Below are positions 23,155-34,575 of a DNA stretch of 64,000 nucleotides, piece after piece; positions within the stretch are counted from its first letter, which is position 1; each line of letters starts with the position of its first letter. The translations under genes were made by a program, and so were the position numbers. The stretch comes from Thermothielavioides terrestris NRRL 8126 (taxonomy: Eukaryota > Ascomycota > Sordariomycetes > Sordariales > Chaetomiaceae), in NCBI RefSeq assembly GCF_000226115.1, contig NC_016462.1, positions 2,914,001 through 2,978,000 on the forward strand, in the 5' to 3' direction. The notes under the pieces are model-generated. The model was not told the DNA's origin. It saw only the letters and a program-made list of their open reading frames with translations, and made no database searches.

Positions 23155-26100
23155 ATGGCGCTAACAGTTCGTTCCCCCTCCGAGTCCCTCACCATCTGCA
23201 TGCCCCCAACCCCAACCCCCAAAGACAACTGACAAACTAACCCCATCTCCCCGTGTTCCCCTGCCCCGCAGTGGAGGTCCTTCGACTTCTTCGACGCGGC
23301 CCCGATCCAACTGTCCGACGACGATGACACGCGCGCGGCCTTCCGCGACGGCGCCGCCGCCGTCGCCTCCGTCTGCTCCGGCTCCGACAGCCTCTTCCTC
23401 GGCGGCTTCGACGGCTCCGTGCGCATCGTCACCGGCCCGCCCGCCTGGCGCGTCGTGCGCGCCTTCCAGGCCCACGACGGCGGGGCCAGCGTGACGCACA
23501 TGCGCCAGGTCGAGGGGACGAGTTTGTTGGTTACTGTCGCGGTTAGTATCGCTCTGAAGGGTGGTGGGGTGGTGGTTGTCAGGCGAGGGTGGTGGTGCTG
23601 ACGTGGGGTGTTGTTTTAGGAAGAGCCGGGCGGCGGCGAGGCCGGGATTCAGCAGCCCGTGCTGAAGGTGTGGGCGTTGGATAAGCCGGTCAAGAAGACG
23701 GGCATGCCGACTTGCTTGAGCACGGTGGCGGTGAACAATGGGAAGAAGCCGTTTCCGGTAGGTTTTGGCTCGATTCCGCCGGAGGAGGGGGGAAGCGAAG
23801 CGGGGCGCCGGAAAGTTGTGAGGCTGACGGCGATCTCCCAGATATCGGCCTTTGCCGCGACAGACGACCTGTCGCAGATCGCCGTCGGGTTTGCCAACGG
23901 CGCGGTGACCGTCATCCGCGGCGACTTGATCCACGATCTGGGCACGAAACAGCGGATCATCTACGAATCGGACGAGCCGATCACCGGGGTGGAGCTGCAC
24001 GTCGAAGGAACTCTGACGACGCTGTTTGTTGCGACGACCTCGCGAATCTTGAAGCTGGTCATCTCGGGGAAGGGGCATGGCCAGCCGCCAAAGACGGTCG
24101 AGGACACAGGCTGTGGTGTTGGGTGCATGGCCGTGGACAGAAAGACAGGGCAGATCGTCGTCGGCCGGGAGGACGCAATCTACTACTACACGCTCGACGG
24201 CAGGGGCCCGCCGACCGCCTACGAGGCGCCGAAGAAGCTGATTGCCGTGTACCAGGACTACATCGCTTTGGTGTCGCCGCCCACGCCGGCCGGCGAGACC
24301 GACCCGATGCGGACCCGCTTCTGGGGTGCGGCGGCCGACAGCATCTACACCTTTACCTTGATCCACCCGGAGCTCAGGCTCATTGCTCACAGCGAAACTG
24401 TCCTCTCGGACGTGAAGCACATCTTCCAGTTGTGGGGCGACCTCTACATCCTCACGCAGGAAGGCAAGGTTCGTTGGGTTCCGTTCCTATGCGCAGACTG
24501 AGTCTAATTTAGCCCAGATCTTCCGCTATCACGAGAAATCCCTCCAGCAGAGACTGGAGATGATGTACCAGCGCAACCTCTATACGCTGGCGGTTGACCT
24601 CGCCCAGAAGAGCGGCATGGACGGGCAGCAGCAAAACGTCATCTACCGCAAGTACGGCGACTACCTCTACCAAAAGGGAGACTACGACGGGGCCATGACG
24701 CAGTACATCAAGGCCATCGACAGCACGGAGCCTTCCCAGGTCATCAGGAAGTTCTTGGATACGCAGAGGATACACAACCTCATCGAGTACCTGGAGGAGC
24801 TTCACGAGCACCACAAGGCAACCTCGGACCACACGACGCTTCTTCTGAACTGCTATGCAAAGCTGAAGGATATTGATAAACTGGAAAAGTTCATCAAGTC
24901 GCCAGGAGACCTCAAGTTCGACTTGGACACTGCTATCACGATGTGCCGGCAGGGCGGCTACTATGAGCAGGCGGCATATCTGGCCAAGAAACACGGGGAG
25001 CACGACCTGGTGGTGGACATTCTGATCGAGGATTCCAAGGCCTACGACGAAGCTCTCGACTACATCTGGCGCTTGGATCCAGATACGGTGAGTCGAGCCT
25101 CGGGTCGTTTCCATTGCTGTTGCTGCTGCTAACCTGCCAGGCCTACTCCTGTCTCATGAAATATGCCCGAGTCCTCATCGAACATTGCCCAACGGACGCA
25201 ACCCAGTTGTTTATCGACTACTACACCGGGAAGTTCTGCCCTAGAACAGATGCCCCAACCGCGAGCACCCAGCCTACAGCAAACGGCGGATTCGTGGCCG
25301 GGGCCGCGACTGCGGTCCAGAATCTCGGCCACTTACTCCCGCTGCCATATATGAATCCGTCCTCGGTGACAAGCCAACAGCAAGCCAACGGCAAACCAAC
25401 TGCTGGCGAGGAGGCGGTCAAGCAAGAGGTAGCGGCACCAAAATACAGCCCGCCACGCCCACGAACAGCCTTCTCCTCTTTCATCGACCACCCAGACGAG
25501 TTCATCGTCTTTCTCGAAGCATGCCTCGGCGACGCGGGCCTTTCAGAAGCCGACAGGAAAGACATTTGTACCACGCTCTTCGAAATGTACCTCCACAAAT
25601 CCAACGAAAAGAAAGGCGACGACCAGCACCGCGAGGAGTGGGAACAACGTGCGAAAGCCCTCATCGACAGCAAGGCGGCCGGCACCACGGCCGCTGCCGC
25701 CGCCAGCAAACCACCGATTGAAAATTCCAACGTCCTCCTCCTCTCACACCTCTCCGACTTCCGCGACGGCACCACGCTCGTCAAGGAACAATCGGGCCTC
25801 CTCTTCGACATCTTCCGCTCCTACACGTCGGCCAAAGACACGCGCGGCGCGCTCAAGGCGCTGCGCAAGTACGGCCCGGAGGAGCCGCAGCTGTACCCGG
25901 CGGCGCTGGCGTACCTGACGTCGGACGCGCGGGTGCTGGAGGAGGCCGGGCCGGCGGAGCTGGCGGCGGTGCTGGAGCGCATCGAGCGCGACGGCCTGCT
26001 GGCGCCGCTGCAGGTGGTGCAGGCGCTCGCGCAGGGCGGCGGCGTCGCGCGCATGGGCATGCTCAAGCCCTACCTCGCGCGCCGCATCGAGCGCGAGCGC

Positions 26101-26550
26101 CGCGAGATCGCCGAGAACCGCCGCCTCGCCGCCCAGTTCCGCGCCGAGACCGACGCCCGCCGCGCCGAGATCGCCGACTTGGCCTCCAAGCCCGCCGTCT
26201 TCCAGGCCACCCGCTGCGCCGTCTGCCTCGGCGCCCCCGAGCTGCCCATGGTGCACTTCCTGTGCAAGCACTCGTTTCATCAGCGGTGCTTGAGGGGCGG
26301 TGCGGGGCTTGGCGGCGGGGGAGGTGCTGGTGGGGAGGCCGGTGGTGGTGGTGGTGGTGGTGGTGGTGGGGAGGAATGTCCGGTCTGCGCGAGGGATAAC
26401 GCGACGATCCGGGCGCTCAAGAAGAGCCAGGAGGAGAATGCGGAGCGGCACGAGTTGTTTAAGGATGATTTGGAGAGAAGTGAGGACCGGTTCAAGACCA
26501 TCGCGGAGTGGTTTGGCCGCGGGGTCATGAGCGCGCCGACCGTGGAGTAA
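23155..26550 (+). CDS. VPS11: Vps11/Pep5, HOPS-CORVET core subunit with RING finger
   Basis: Six exons: 23155..23166, 23272..23541, 23620..23757, 23842..24468, 24518..25087, 25141..26550; 1008 residues. The 12-nt first exon encodes MALT and joins 'WRSFDFFDAAPIQL'; two donors are the less common GTTCGT. Vps11 is shared by the CORVET and HOPS tethering complexes at endosomes and the vacuole. An N-terminal beta-propeller ('SVCSGSDSLFLGGFDGSVRI', 'AVGFANGAVTVIRGDL') is followed by a helical solenoid ('YRKYGDYLYQKGDYDGAMTQ', 'VIRKFLDTQRIHNLIEYLEE') and a C-terminal RING near residue 897 ('CAVCLGAPELPMVHFLCKHSFHQRC'). The last zinc pair 'ECPVCARD' is separated by a Gly-rich insertion of about 27 residues. 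The third intron (23758..23841, 84 nt) has no stop and keeps frame. Confidence 0.93.
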
Positions 26551-26650
26551 CGGTGTTGCCGGGGAGAGGCAAAGGAGGGTGTGTGATTACCTAGGTATGG
26601 ATTGAGAGGAGCTACGTTGTCTATTTCGATGGGCAGAGAAAACTGGGGTA

Positions 26651-28141
26651 TCACAAATCAATGCTTTCTCTGCGAAGTTCACCGGCTCTGAAGATTTCGC
26701 CGGCGAAGTTGTACGAGAGTATCTCCGCGGTCGACAGCAAGGTTCCTCCTTCGCCTCGCTCGCTCGCAGACTGGATGCCGAACATGTGGTTGAGCCATTC
26801 GCCGACGTCGTCGGCATCCACCGGCACCGGGCTGGCTTGCGCAAGCGTCCGGCGCCAGTCCTTGATGTAGTGGAGGCGCTGTTTGACCAGCGCCTTGCTC
26901 AGGATTTCGTCCTGGCTGGCCTCGTCGACAAAGTCGTGGTACTCGAGACCGGCGAGAGCAGCGGATTGGATCTCGCCGTGGCGCACGGTGAATTGTGCAC
27001 GGAACTGGAGCATGTCTCGTCAGGCTGGGGGCTCGAGGGCGGGTGGAAAGGGAGATGCACGATGTAAACTCACACCGTACGGCAAAAAGTCCGCCATCGG
27101 CGGACGCTCCCGCGGATCCTCCTCGGTCGGGTGCGTCGAGAAGGTAAACTGCGGCGTCTGGCCGAAGATCCAGTCGGGCGACCTAAGCTCCCTGACGCCC
27201 CGGACGACCTCCTCAGCCGCCAACGCCTCGGCCTCGCCGATGACCACCACCCCGCCCTCCCCAGCGCTCTCCCCGTACATCCGCCGAAACTCGCGCATCA
27301 CCGCGTCCGCGAACACCTCCCCGCCGACGCCGACGTTCCGGATCGGACTGCGCACGCTCTCCACCCCGCGCGCCTTGATGAACCCCTCGGCGGGCGACCG
27401 CAGCAGGCCCGACACGCGGCCCAGGTTCGCCGACTGCAGCAGACACGTCCCGTGGTGCAGCGAGCGCGTCCGCGTCAGCTTGTACGCCGACCCGGACACC
27501 TTGAACGTCCCACTCCCAGTCCCGGCCCGCCCGTCCTCTCTGGCCCGGCCTTCCTCCTCGTGGCCGTCGTCGTTGACGTCCATGACGATGTCGTGGCGCT
27601 CGTTGACGCGCACGCCGGCGACGCCGAGCGCGCGCAGCGCGCGCGCCACCATCTCGCCGTGCCGGTCGCGGTCGAAGGCCGCCGGCGGGCAGATCACGGC
27701 CCAGTTGGCGTTGCCGACGTCGTGGAAGACGGTGCCGCCGCCGGAGCGGCGGCGCACGAGCGCGATCGGCGTGCGGCGGGCCTCCTGCTCGCTGTCAGGT
27801 GACGGCGGGTCGTCTGCTGATCCTTTTGGTGGTGGTGATGGTGGTGGTGGCAGCCCCTGTCGCAGCTGGTGCAGGTTGACCTCCAGCCAGGGGTTCTGGT
27901 TGCGGCCGATGACGACGCTGGGCCGGTTGGTGTAGAGGAAGAGGACGGTGGAGTCCGGGTGGGAGCGCTGCAGGAGGTGGTGCTCGATGGAGAGGTTCAG
28001 GTAGGGGTCCGTGGAGGTGGAGCGGTAGATCTGCACCGGCCGGGAGAGGTACTGCGTGTAGGCCCGGGTTTGGGCTGGTGGTGCATGTGTGAAGGGGTTA
28101 CGCCGCGGGAGCGCGCGGCGGACGCGCAATGCGAAAGCCAT
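26651..28141 (-). CDS. Mitochondrial lipoate-protein ligase A family
   Basis: Minus strand, exons 28141..27074 and 27004..26651 (69-nt intron, GTGAGT, GCCTGAC branch); 473 residues. Family members attach lipoate to, or transfer lipoyl groups between, lipoyl domains of mitochondrial dehydrogenase complexes and the glycine cleavage H protein (yeast Lip3/Aim22 type). A basic, hydroxylated leader without acids ('MAFALRVRRALPRRNPFTH') is a likely mitochondrial targeting peptide. Motifs are 'VVIGRNQNPW', 'VRRRSGGGTVFHDVGNANWA' at about 129-146 and the catalytic-lysine region 'TFKVSGSAYKLT' (Lys214). The accessory C-terminal domain ('RAQFTVRHGEIQSA') is present. Two low-complexity loops, one Pro-rich and one Asp/Glu/Gly-rich, are inserted. 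It converges with VPS11, with only 100 bp between the stop codons. Confidence 0.88.
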
Positions 28142-28785
28142 CTCAGATGAATCTGACGGGTATCCGACTGCGTTTCCAGGGAAAAAAATGAAGAAAAAAA
28201 TGAGATTAAGGTATTCAGGGTTAGGTGTATGTTCGCTTCAGCTTCTCCTCCGCCCCCGTCCCCATACCGCCGTTTCCCACAGGGCTAGCGAGCGCTGGGC
28301 AGCTTCGGGGTGAGCTCCGAATAAGTAACCAGTCAACTATCGTGACCGTGCAAGGCTGAGCTGACCAGTTCCGAAAGCTTGCAGCTGTCGATGCTGGCAG
28401 CCCGGAATTGGCAGTCTGCACTGTGCAGCGAATGCGACCCTGATGTGCCCCACTTCCCATGCTGCCAAGATTTACGCTAAAATGGTCCGCTGCGGGCCCG
28501 TTCCCTGCCGGGGCCGATGGCGGCGCTTGGAGGGGTCCGGGTATGAACTTTTCCAATGTCGTACGTTTTCGGACCGGAGGCATCGTGCCGACTCTTGCTC
28601 CTCAGATACTCGGTGACTCAACAAGCGTTTTCTTGAGGAGTGGTCCAGTCGTTCTGCGCCGGATTTGCATTGTCGGCTTTGTGACCAAACAAAACTCCCA
28701 ATCACCTCTCTGTGCGGCTGTTGCTGTTCCTTCTTCTTTTTTCTTGTCTTTTCTTTACCGGCGTCGTCACACCAACTGCCCCGCC
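28142..28785. promoter_or_regulatory. Bidirectional promoter region, lipoate ligase / ARO2
   Basis: 644 bp between two divergent start codons. A T/C-rich stretch (28727-28756) lies just before the ARO2 ATG, common in fungal core promoters. No other gene was seen. Promoter function is inferred from layout only. Confidence 0.5.
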
Positions 28786-30181
28786 ATGTCCACCTTTGGC
28801 GAATACTTTCGAGTCACTACGTACGCTCCGCGCTTCCCCGGGCCGCGCAACTCCGGCTAATCCTGACAATCTCAGCTATGGCGAGTCGCATTGCCGCTCC
28901 GTCGGCTGCATCGTCGACGGGTGCCCGCCGGGCATGGAGCTCACCGAGGACGACATCCAGCCGCAGATGAACCGCCGCCGCCCGGGCCAGAGTGCCATCA
29001 CGACCCCGCGCAACGAGAAGGACCGCGTGCTGATCCAAAGCGGCACCGAGTTCGGCATCACCCTCGGCACGCCAATTGGCATGATGGTGCTGAACGAGGA
29101 CCAGCGGCCGAAGGGTAGGCCGCCCCGGCACCCGCGCTGGCCGAGCCACAGCTAACGGGGGCCAGACTACGGCAACAAGACGATGGACATCTACCCGAGA
29201 CCCAGCCACGCCGATTGGACCTACCTCGAGAAATACGGCGTCAAGGCGAGCAGCGGCGGCGGGAGGAGTAGCGCGCGCGAGACCATCGGCCGCGTTGCCG
29301 CCGGCGCTATCGCCGAGAAGTACCTGAGGCTGGCCTACGGCATCGAGATCGTCGCCTTCACCAGCTCCGTCGGCAGCGTCCACCTGTTCCCGCCCACGCC
29401 GGAACACCCCAGCCCGAGCACGAACCCGGCATTTCTGGCGCTGCTGCAGACGATCGACCGCAAGATGGTCGACAGCTACCTCCCCGTGCGGTGTCCCGAC
29501 GAGGCCGTCTCCAGGGCGATGGAGGACTGCATTGCCGGCTTCAAGAAGCGCGACGACAGCATCGGCGGCACCATCACCTGCGTCATCCGCAACGCCCCGA
29601 GCGGTCTAGGCGAGCCCTGCTTCGACAAGCTCGAGGCCAAGCTGGCGCATGCCATGCTCAGCATCCCGGCCACCAAGGGCTTCGAGATCGGCTCCGGCTT
29701 CGGCGGCTGCGAGATTCCCGGGTCGACGCACAACGACCCTTTCGTGCCGGCCGCGGCCGTGGAGCTCCCTTCGAGCGTGGCCCAGAGCGGCGCCGTTAGG
29801 TCAGGCGTCCCGCGGCCGAAGCTGACGACCAAGACGAACTACTCGGGCGGCATTCAGGGCGGCATCTCCAACGGCGCGCCCATCTACTTCAGGGTCGCCT
29901 TCAAGCCGCCCGCCACCATCGGCCAGGAGCAGCTGACGGCCACGTACGACGGGTCGTCCGAGGGCATCCTGGCGGCCAAGGGGCGGCACGACCCGTGCGT
30001 GGTGCCGCGGGCCGTGCCCATCGTCGAGGCCATGGCCGCGCTGGTGCTGATGGATGCGGTCCTGGCGCAGCAGGCGCGCCACACCGCCAAGAGCCTGCTG
30101 CCGCCGTTGCAGCAGACGGTAAACTCGGGCAAGCCGGCGGGCAACGGCGTGACCGAGGCGGAGGCTGGGAAAGGCCAATAG
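28786..30181 (+). CDS. ARO2: Chorismate synthase
   Basis: Exons 28786..28820, 28876..29114, 29166..30181; 429 residues. Introns of 55 and 51 nt (CCTGAC/GCTAAC branches) are fixed by 'FRVTTYGESHC' and '[13 protein letters not shown]'. The enzyme converts 5-enolpyruvylshikimate-3-phosphate to chorismate, the last shared step to Trp, Tyr and Phe, using reduced FMN. Family signatures are all present: '[18 protein letters not shown]', '[14 protein letters not shown]', '[18 protein letters not shown]', '[10 protein letters not shown]' and '[10 protein letters not shown]'. Fungal enzymes are usually bifunctional, with their own flavin reductase activity; that activity is assumed from the family. A short Gly/Glu tail follows the fold. 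Cytosolic. Confidence 0.96.
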
Positions 30182-30470
30182 ATAGAGGAAAAGTCAAATC
30201 TGATTTGGATACCCGGGGATAGTCGGCTGACATGTCGCAGTCCAGTCTGAAGATATGCTACCAACTACCCCGTAACCATCCTACTTTCGGACCCAGTGGC
30301 ATTCTCCCCAGCCCCTGAAATGACCACGATAGCCCAACCACATGTCATGCCGCATGTTAAAGGTCCCATGAAAATGCCTGCACAATCGCAAGCATAGCAA
30401 CCGCCCCGGGGACGTCCTTCATCAACTTCCCCAAGTCCAGCCCTGATTAACCCGCCGCTCTGCCTGCTCC

Positions 30471-31572
30471 TTAACCCCTCTCCACACCAGCCCAAGGATC
30501 GTGATGCGCCGGCTCAACCCTCGGCCCGCTGCCTCCTCCTCCAATAGCCCCGTACCCATCGCCTCGCCCCCGCTGCGCAACCTCCTGCTCGCCTTCGTCA
30601 TCTGTCCCTCCACCCCGACCCGCCTCCCCCTCCTCCTCATCCACCCTCACCCGCGCAGCCGCATCATCATCAGCAGCAGGAGCAGTCAACAACGGCCTCC
30701 TACTCCCCCGCGGGCCCGTCTCATCCCCATCCTCCCCATCCCCATCCCTGTGGCCCCAACCCCAATCCCAACCCCTCCCCCACCCCCTCGACATCCACAC
30801 CCCGCCCCTAGCCGCCATCATCACCGCCAGCACCTGCACGGCCGCAACAGCAGCAACAACCCCGACCTCCCCGCCCAGCGCGCGCCTCAAGACCGCCTCC
30901 CACGCCGGCAGGCACGCCGCGTGCCGACCGAACTGCGTCTCGCACGCGTCGGCCCCCGCGCCCCCGGCCCGCGGGAACGGCCAGGCCATGTCGCGCGGCG
31001 AGCGCAGGCCGCAGCAGGCGAGCGCGTCCTGGACGGCGCGGACGGCGCGGGCATCGTGCGCGCGGAAGAGCGCGCGCCAGCGCGTCGCGAGGGGGCAGTC
31101 CAGGTCTGAGAGCAGCGGGTAAGTGAGGGAGGTGAGGAGGATGGTGGTGAGGATTAGTTGGAGCAGGTGCAGCACTAGAGGCGGGGTGAAGGGCGCTGGG
31201 AGGAGGGTGGTGGTGCTGCTGGTGGTGGTTGCGGTTGTGGTGGAGGGGGGAAGCTTGCGGGTGCGGGTGCGGGCGGGTTGGCGGTGGAGGAGGAGAGGCG
31301 CGGTGAGGGTCGTGAGCGGGGAGAGGAGCGGGAGGAGGATGGCGAGGATTGTGAGGGCTGGCGAGACGGGGAGGGAGAGCGTTGCTATGGTGACGTGCTC
31401 GTAGCTGGCGCCGGGTTAGTAATGTACGTTGGGGAAGGGCCGACGTTGGTGAACGGCTTACATGGCGATGCCGACGAGGGCGAGGATGAGCTGCAGCGGG
31501 TTAGCAGGGTTATGATTGGCGGATGTGAAGTTGGGGTCGCACGAGAGCGTAAAAGATCAGGAGCACTGCCAT
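30471..31572 (-). CDS. Tetraspanin, fungal Tsp3-like
   Basis: Minus strand, exons 31572..31543, 31490..31462, 31404..30471; 330 residues. Two tiny first exons encode the first membrane segment ('MAVLLIFYAL' plus 'LILALVGIA'), continuing 'IYEHVTIATLSLPVSPALTI'; introns are 52 and 57 nt. Further membrane segments are 'LTILAILLPLLSPL', 'LVLHLLQLILTTILLTSL' and, after the large loop, 'VGVVAAVAAVQVLAVMM'. The large extracellular loop carries the tetraspanin 'CCG' ('ALACCGLRSPRDMAWPFP') plus 'ACETQF' and 'AACLPAWE'. Tetraspanins organise membrane protein complexes. The cytoplasmic tail is Asp/Glu/Gly-rich. The gene converges with ARO2, about 290 bp between stops. The Tsp3 subclass is my judgement from the loop pattern. 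Confidence 0.8.
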
Positions 31573-32223
31573 CGTTGGGTATATTGCTCGGCTCGAGTTC
31601 TCAGGATGTGCTGCGAGAAGCTGTGTTTGTCCTTCATGGACACAAGAGATCGGTCAAGGGCAAGAATGAGGGGAAGATCGATGCCAAGAGGATACTGGAG
31701 GGTGTCAAGGTTAATAGGGGTCCAACTCTGAGAGCCTGATGCTTTGAAGCAACTTGAGGTGGCGCCTCATTCGCGGAGCCTGCGGGTGGCTGCGTCACCA
31801 TGAGCTTGCGACCCCGCTGAGGCCTACTGCCTCCGGCACTTTGTACTGGTACTTCGCACGCATCGTCCGATGAATTCCATCCACGCAAACCGGCAATTGG
31901 ATTAGCAAACCGTATCTGCACATCGGGAACCAGGTGAGCAACCACCCAAGGCTCCCGCAGACAGTCTCGTTGCTACCAACCCTGCGACTTCGCGCCAACT
32001 GATTCCCCTATATTCGGACGTGACCATGGTGTCCTATCGAAGTGTTGAAAAGCCTTGTGATCAATGATCACAGGAGTTTCCCTATATACTATATGCACTA
32101 TATGTACAGCTGAGACTCAGAGCAAGTTACTTGCCGAACTTTTTCTCTTCCCAATGGAAACACTTGCCTCTCGATCCCCATGAACTAGCCTCCCACACCC
32201 CTCATCACTCTACCACGCACAGC
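31573..32223. other. Intergenic, tetraspanin promoter and lysozyme 3' side
   Basis: 650 bp. It contains a TA-rich patch with repeated 'actatatg' at about 32086-32106. No gene was recognised. Confidence 0.5.
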
Positions 32224-33173
32224 TCAGCACTTCACAGGCAGCGCCTTGTCCGAGGTGGGCGTCTTGGCCAGCGCGATCTCGGCGTTGCGGCGGCGCACGA
32301 GGCCGGGAAGCACCTTGCCGTCGCCGTGCACCCACTTGGGCAGCTCCTGGGACAGGACCGTGTTGACGTTCTCGCCGGCGTTGAGCCGCTTGACCAGCGT
32401 CGACGACTCGGCCGCGCCGCAGCCCATGTTGAAGGCCCAGCTGACCAGCGCGCCATACTGGTTCAGGTTGACGACCGCCTTGCTGGTCAGCATGGCCGTG
32501 ATGCACTTTTCGTATTTCTGTTTTGTTTCCCGTTGGGTAAGCTATCTAGGTATTGCCGCATGGCGAGATTATCTCGGGAAGCGGAAGCCGACCGGGAAGA
32601 CGCACCTTCATGTCGTCGGCCAGCAGCTTCTTGCCGTCGGCCTGGGACAGCGGGATGTGGTACGGGACGTCGGAGCACTTGGAGTTGGAGCAGAGATGGC
32701 CGTAGCCGACGGTCGGGTGGCCCGTGGCGTCGGTGTCTTGATTGAGCATGGCGGGTTAGCATGGGGACATAGCGGGACGGCAAGAACGTTGATGAGTTTG
32801 ATGTGCACGTACAGACATGGTCGACGAAGCCCTCATATTCGGCAATTAGGTTGACGGTCGCCTGGTTCGACTTGGGCGCGGCGCAGGTAGTCGTGTCGCT
32901 GCACTTCTTGGTCACATAGCTGTTGCTGCCCGTCTTGACGTAGTAGTCGGACACGTAGCAGCCGTCCGACGTCTTGTCCCAGATGCTGTTGCCGTTCACG
33001 GTGGTGCCCGAGGTCTGGCAGCTGAGGGTCACGTCGTGGCCCTTGGCGTACGTCTTCTTGACCGCGTAGTTGGTCCCCGGGCCGGAGCGGCAGTTGACGG
33101 TATCGCCGGTGATGGCGTAGGCGTTGGCGGAAGCCACGGCAGAGGCAAGGGCGGCGAGGGCGGCGAACTTCAT
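32224..33173 (-). CDS. Secreted GH24 lysozyme with N-terminal SH3b-like domain
   Basis: Minus strand, exons 33173..32813, 32736..32606, 32517..32224 (introns 76 and 88 nt); 261 residues. A signal peptide (MKF, then an Ala-rich core, cut near 'ANA') is followed by a Cys-rich SH3b-like module, residues about 19-91 ('VNCRSGPGTNYAVKK', 'SIWDKTSDGCYVSDYYVK'). A phage-type GH24 muramidase follows: 'AEYEGF' with the catalytic Glu, 'VYTDATGHPTVGYGHLC' (counterpart of the T4 lysozyme Asp/Thr and GYGH segment), and 'ALVSWAFNMGCGAAESSTLV'. GH24 enzymes cut between MurNAc and GlcNAc in peptidoglycan; the module probably binds the wall. A TATA box lies 180 bp upstream. The gene is divergent to a CHAP gene with the same module at 40358. 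Phage-type catalytic domain plus introns plus signal peptide suggests old horizontal transfer (inference). Confidence 0.9.
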
Positions 33174-33352
33174 GGTGAGAGCTCTGAAGGAGGTGGTTCG
33201 TTGATTCAGAGAAGGGACAATCAAGGGGCGGCCGGACAGGTTGAGTTTGAGAGAGCCGCTGGAGGATCTGGAGGAGTTGATAAGTGGTGATGATTGTGAG
33301 ATGCTGCTGCTGGTTCTGAGAGAGGCATGATCATCGGGCGGCAAGCCCTTCC

Positions 33353-33359
33353 TTATATA
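33353..33359 (-). promoter_or_regulatory. TATA box of GH24 lysozyme gene
   Basis: TATATAA on the minus strand, 180 bp before the lysozyme ATG. Its sister gene also has a TATA element, 140 bp upstream of its ATG. TATA promoters in fungi are often inducible, so regulated expression is plausible. Confidence 0.6.
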
Positions 33360-34405
33360 AGTCTACAATCCTCGCTGATCCCAACTTGGTTCGTAATTCG
33401 CACTAGTCGACCTGGAGAAGCTCGACTCTGAGCACCCACCGCATCCATCTCCATCAGTCGACAACCATCGATTTCGGCTCTGTAAGACGGAGTGATGGTG
33501 TGCCGGCGCGCGGATGGCCGTTCATCTCGCGCTATGGCCCCCCTGGTGGTTTGTTTACAAGGCCTCCGGCGGGGCCGAGGATATCCCCGGCTTTGTAGTG
33601 TAGATCTCGCACGGCGGCTGATCAAATGTTTCTGCGCTGAGCGCTGACTTCCAGGTTGCAGGGCTATGGGCTAGCCGGACCCAGCCTCGGTGACGGGGCG
33701 GTGCGAGACAAGGCTGACCCGCGGAAGATCTGGTCAGTTTGCGGAGGAGTGTCCTGCTAAGCTTCGAGTCCCGCTAGCTAAGAGTTCGACACTGCACTCA
33801 GGTAGTTAGTCTGGGTTGTATGCCTCGGCAACTGAAGCTATGCACGAACCAGAATCGGGCTCGTCATGACAGAAATAGGCATCGTACTAACGTTATGCCG
33901 AGACGGTCACTAGTTGGACGGCGCAGCCGAACTGGCAGACTGAGGGCCCCACTGTCAACGGCCTCCCAAGCTTAACCCACTACACTACACTAGTGTATCC
34001 GTGGCATTCTTCGCACACTTCGCAGTATGTTACGTCCAATTATCCCTGCTTCGCTACGTTGATGAATAGGTACCCGTACTCACACATATGGTCGTGCTTC
34101 AGCTTTAGTGCGCATACATGGCATTGCCGTTGGGGTGCGGGACTGGGTAGACTGAACAACCAGAAGTCTAACGTTATCTGTGGTGAATCAACCCCGGCAT
34201 GAACATATGGCCTGAGGTTTGCCTACCCCAGTGAAATCTTAGCGAAGCTTGACAGCAGGTGCGGCGCAGTCCGGGCAGCCGATGTAACGTGGCACATTCA
34301 AATTTAGAATTTTAGATGCGAAGCTCCAGAAATGCGCCGGAATGCGGAGACCATCCAACCATCGTCCACACTTTTTACCGACCAATGACGGTCCCAATCG
34401 ACATG
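33360..34405. other. Upstream region between lysozyme and transposon
   Basis: About 1.05 kb of ordinary-composition DNA up to the sharp edge of the TA-rich element at 34406. No gene was recognised. Confidence 0.5.
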
Positions 34406-34575
34406 TTGTCGTTTGCAAGCACTAGGTTAAAGTGGGTCCAAGTGCCTGCAACACACCCCAATTTGAACAACAGTAGCCAACAGTAGGCAACCATCGCCAT
34501 CGATCTTAAAGCTATAGATACTGCAAAAAACGGCCTAAATAGCTATTTTCTAGTGTTTTTATATACTTGTTGATA
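34406..34575 (+). repeat. Left terminal inverted repeat of transposon
   Basis: Matches the reverse complement of 39333-39503. Landmarks in order are 'ttgtcgtttgcaagcac', 'ttaaagtgggtccaagtgcc', 'aatttgaacaacagtagcc', 'tactgcaaaaaacggc' and 'tctagtgttttta'. Mismatches with the right copy are mostly transitions. Confidence 0.9.

Noticed and set aside
22780..23232. 150-codon frame before VPS11 as a separate protein
   Set aside because: Its end overlaps the VPS11 first exon and intron; the Asn run is only an ATA microsatellite.
32224..33173. GH24 gene as a prophage or bacterial contaminant
   Set aside because: It has two spliceosomal introns, a eukaryotic signal peptide and a TATA promoter, and is embedded between fungal genes.
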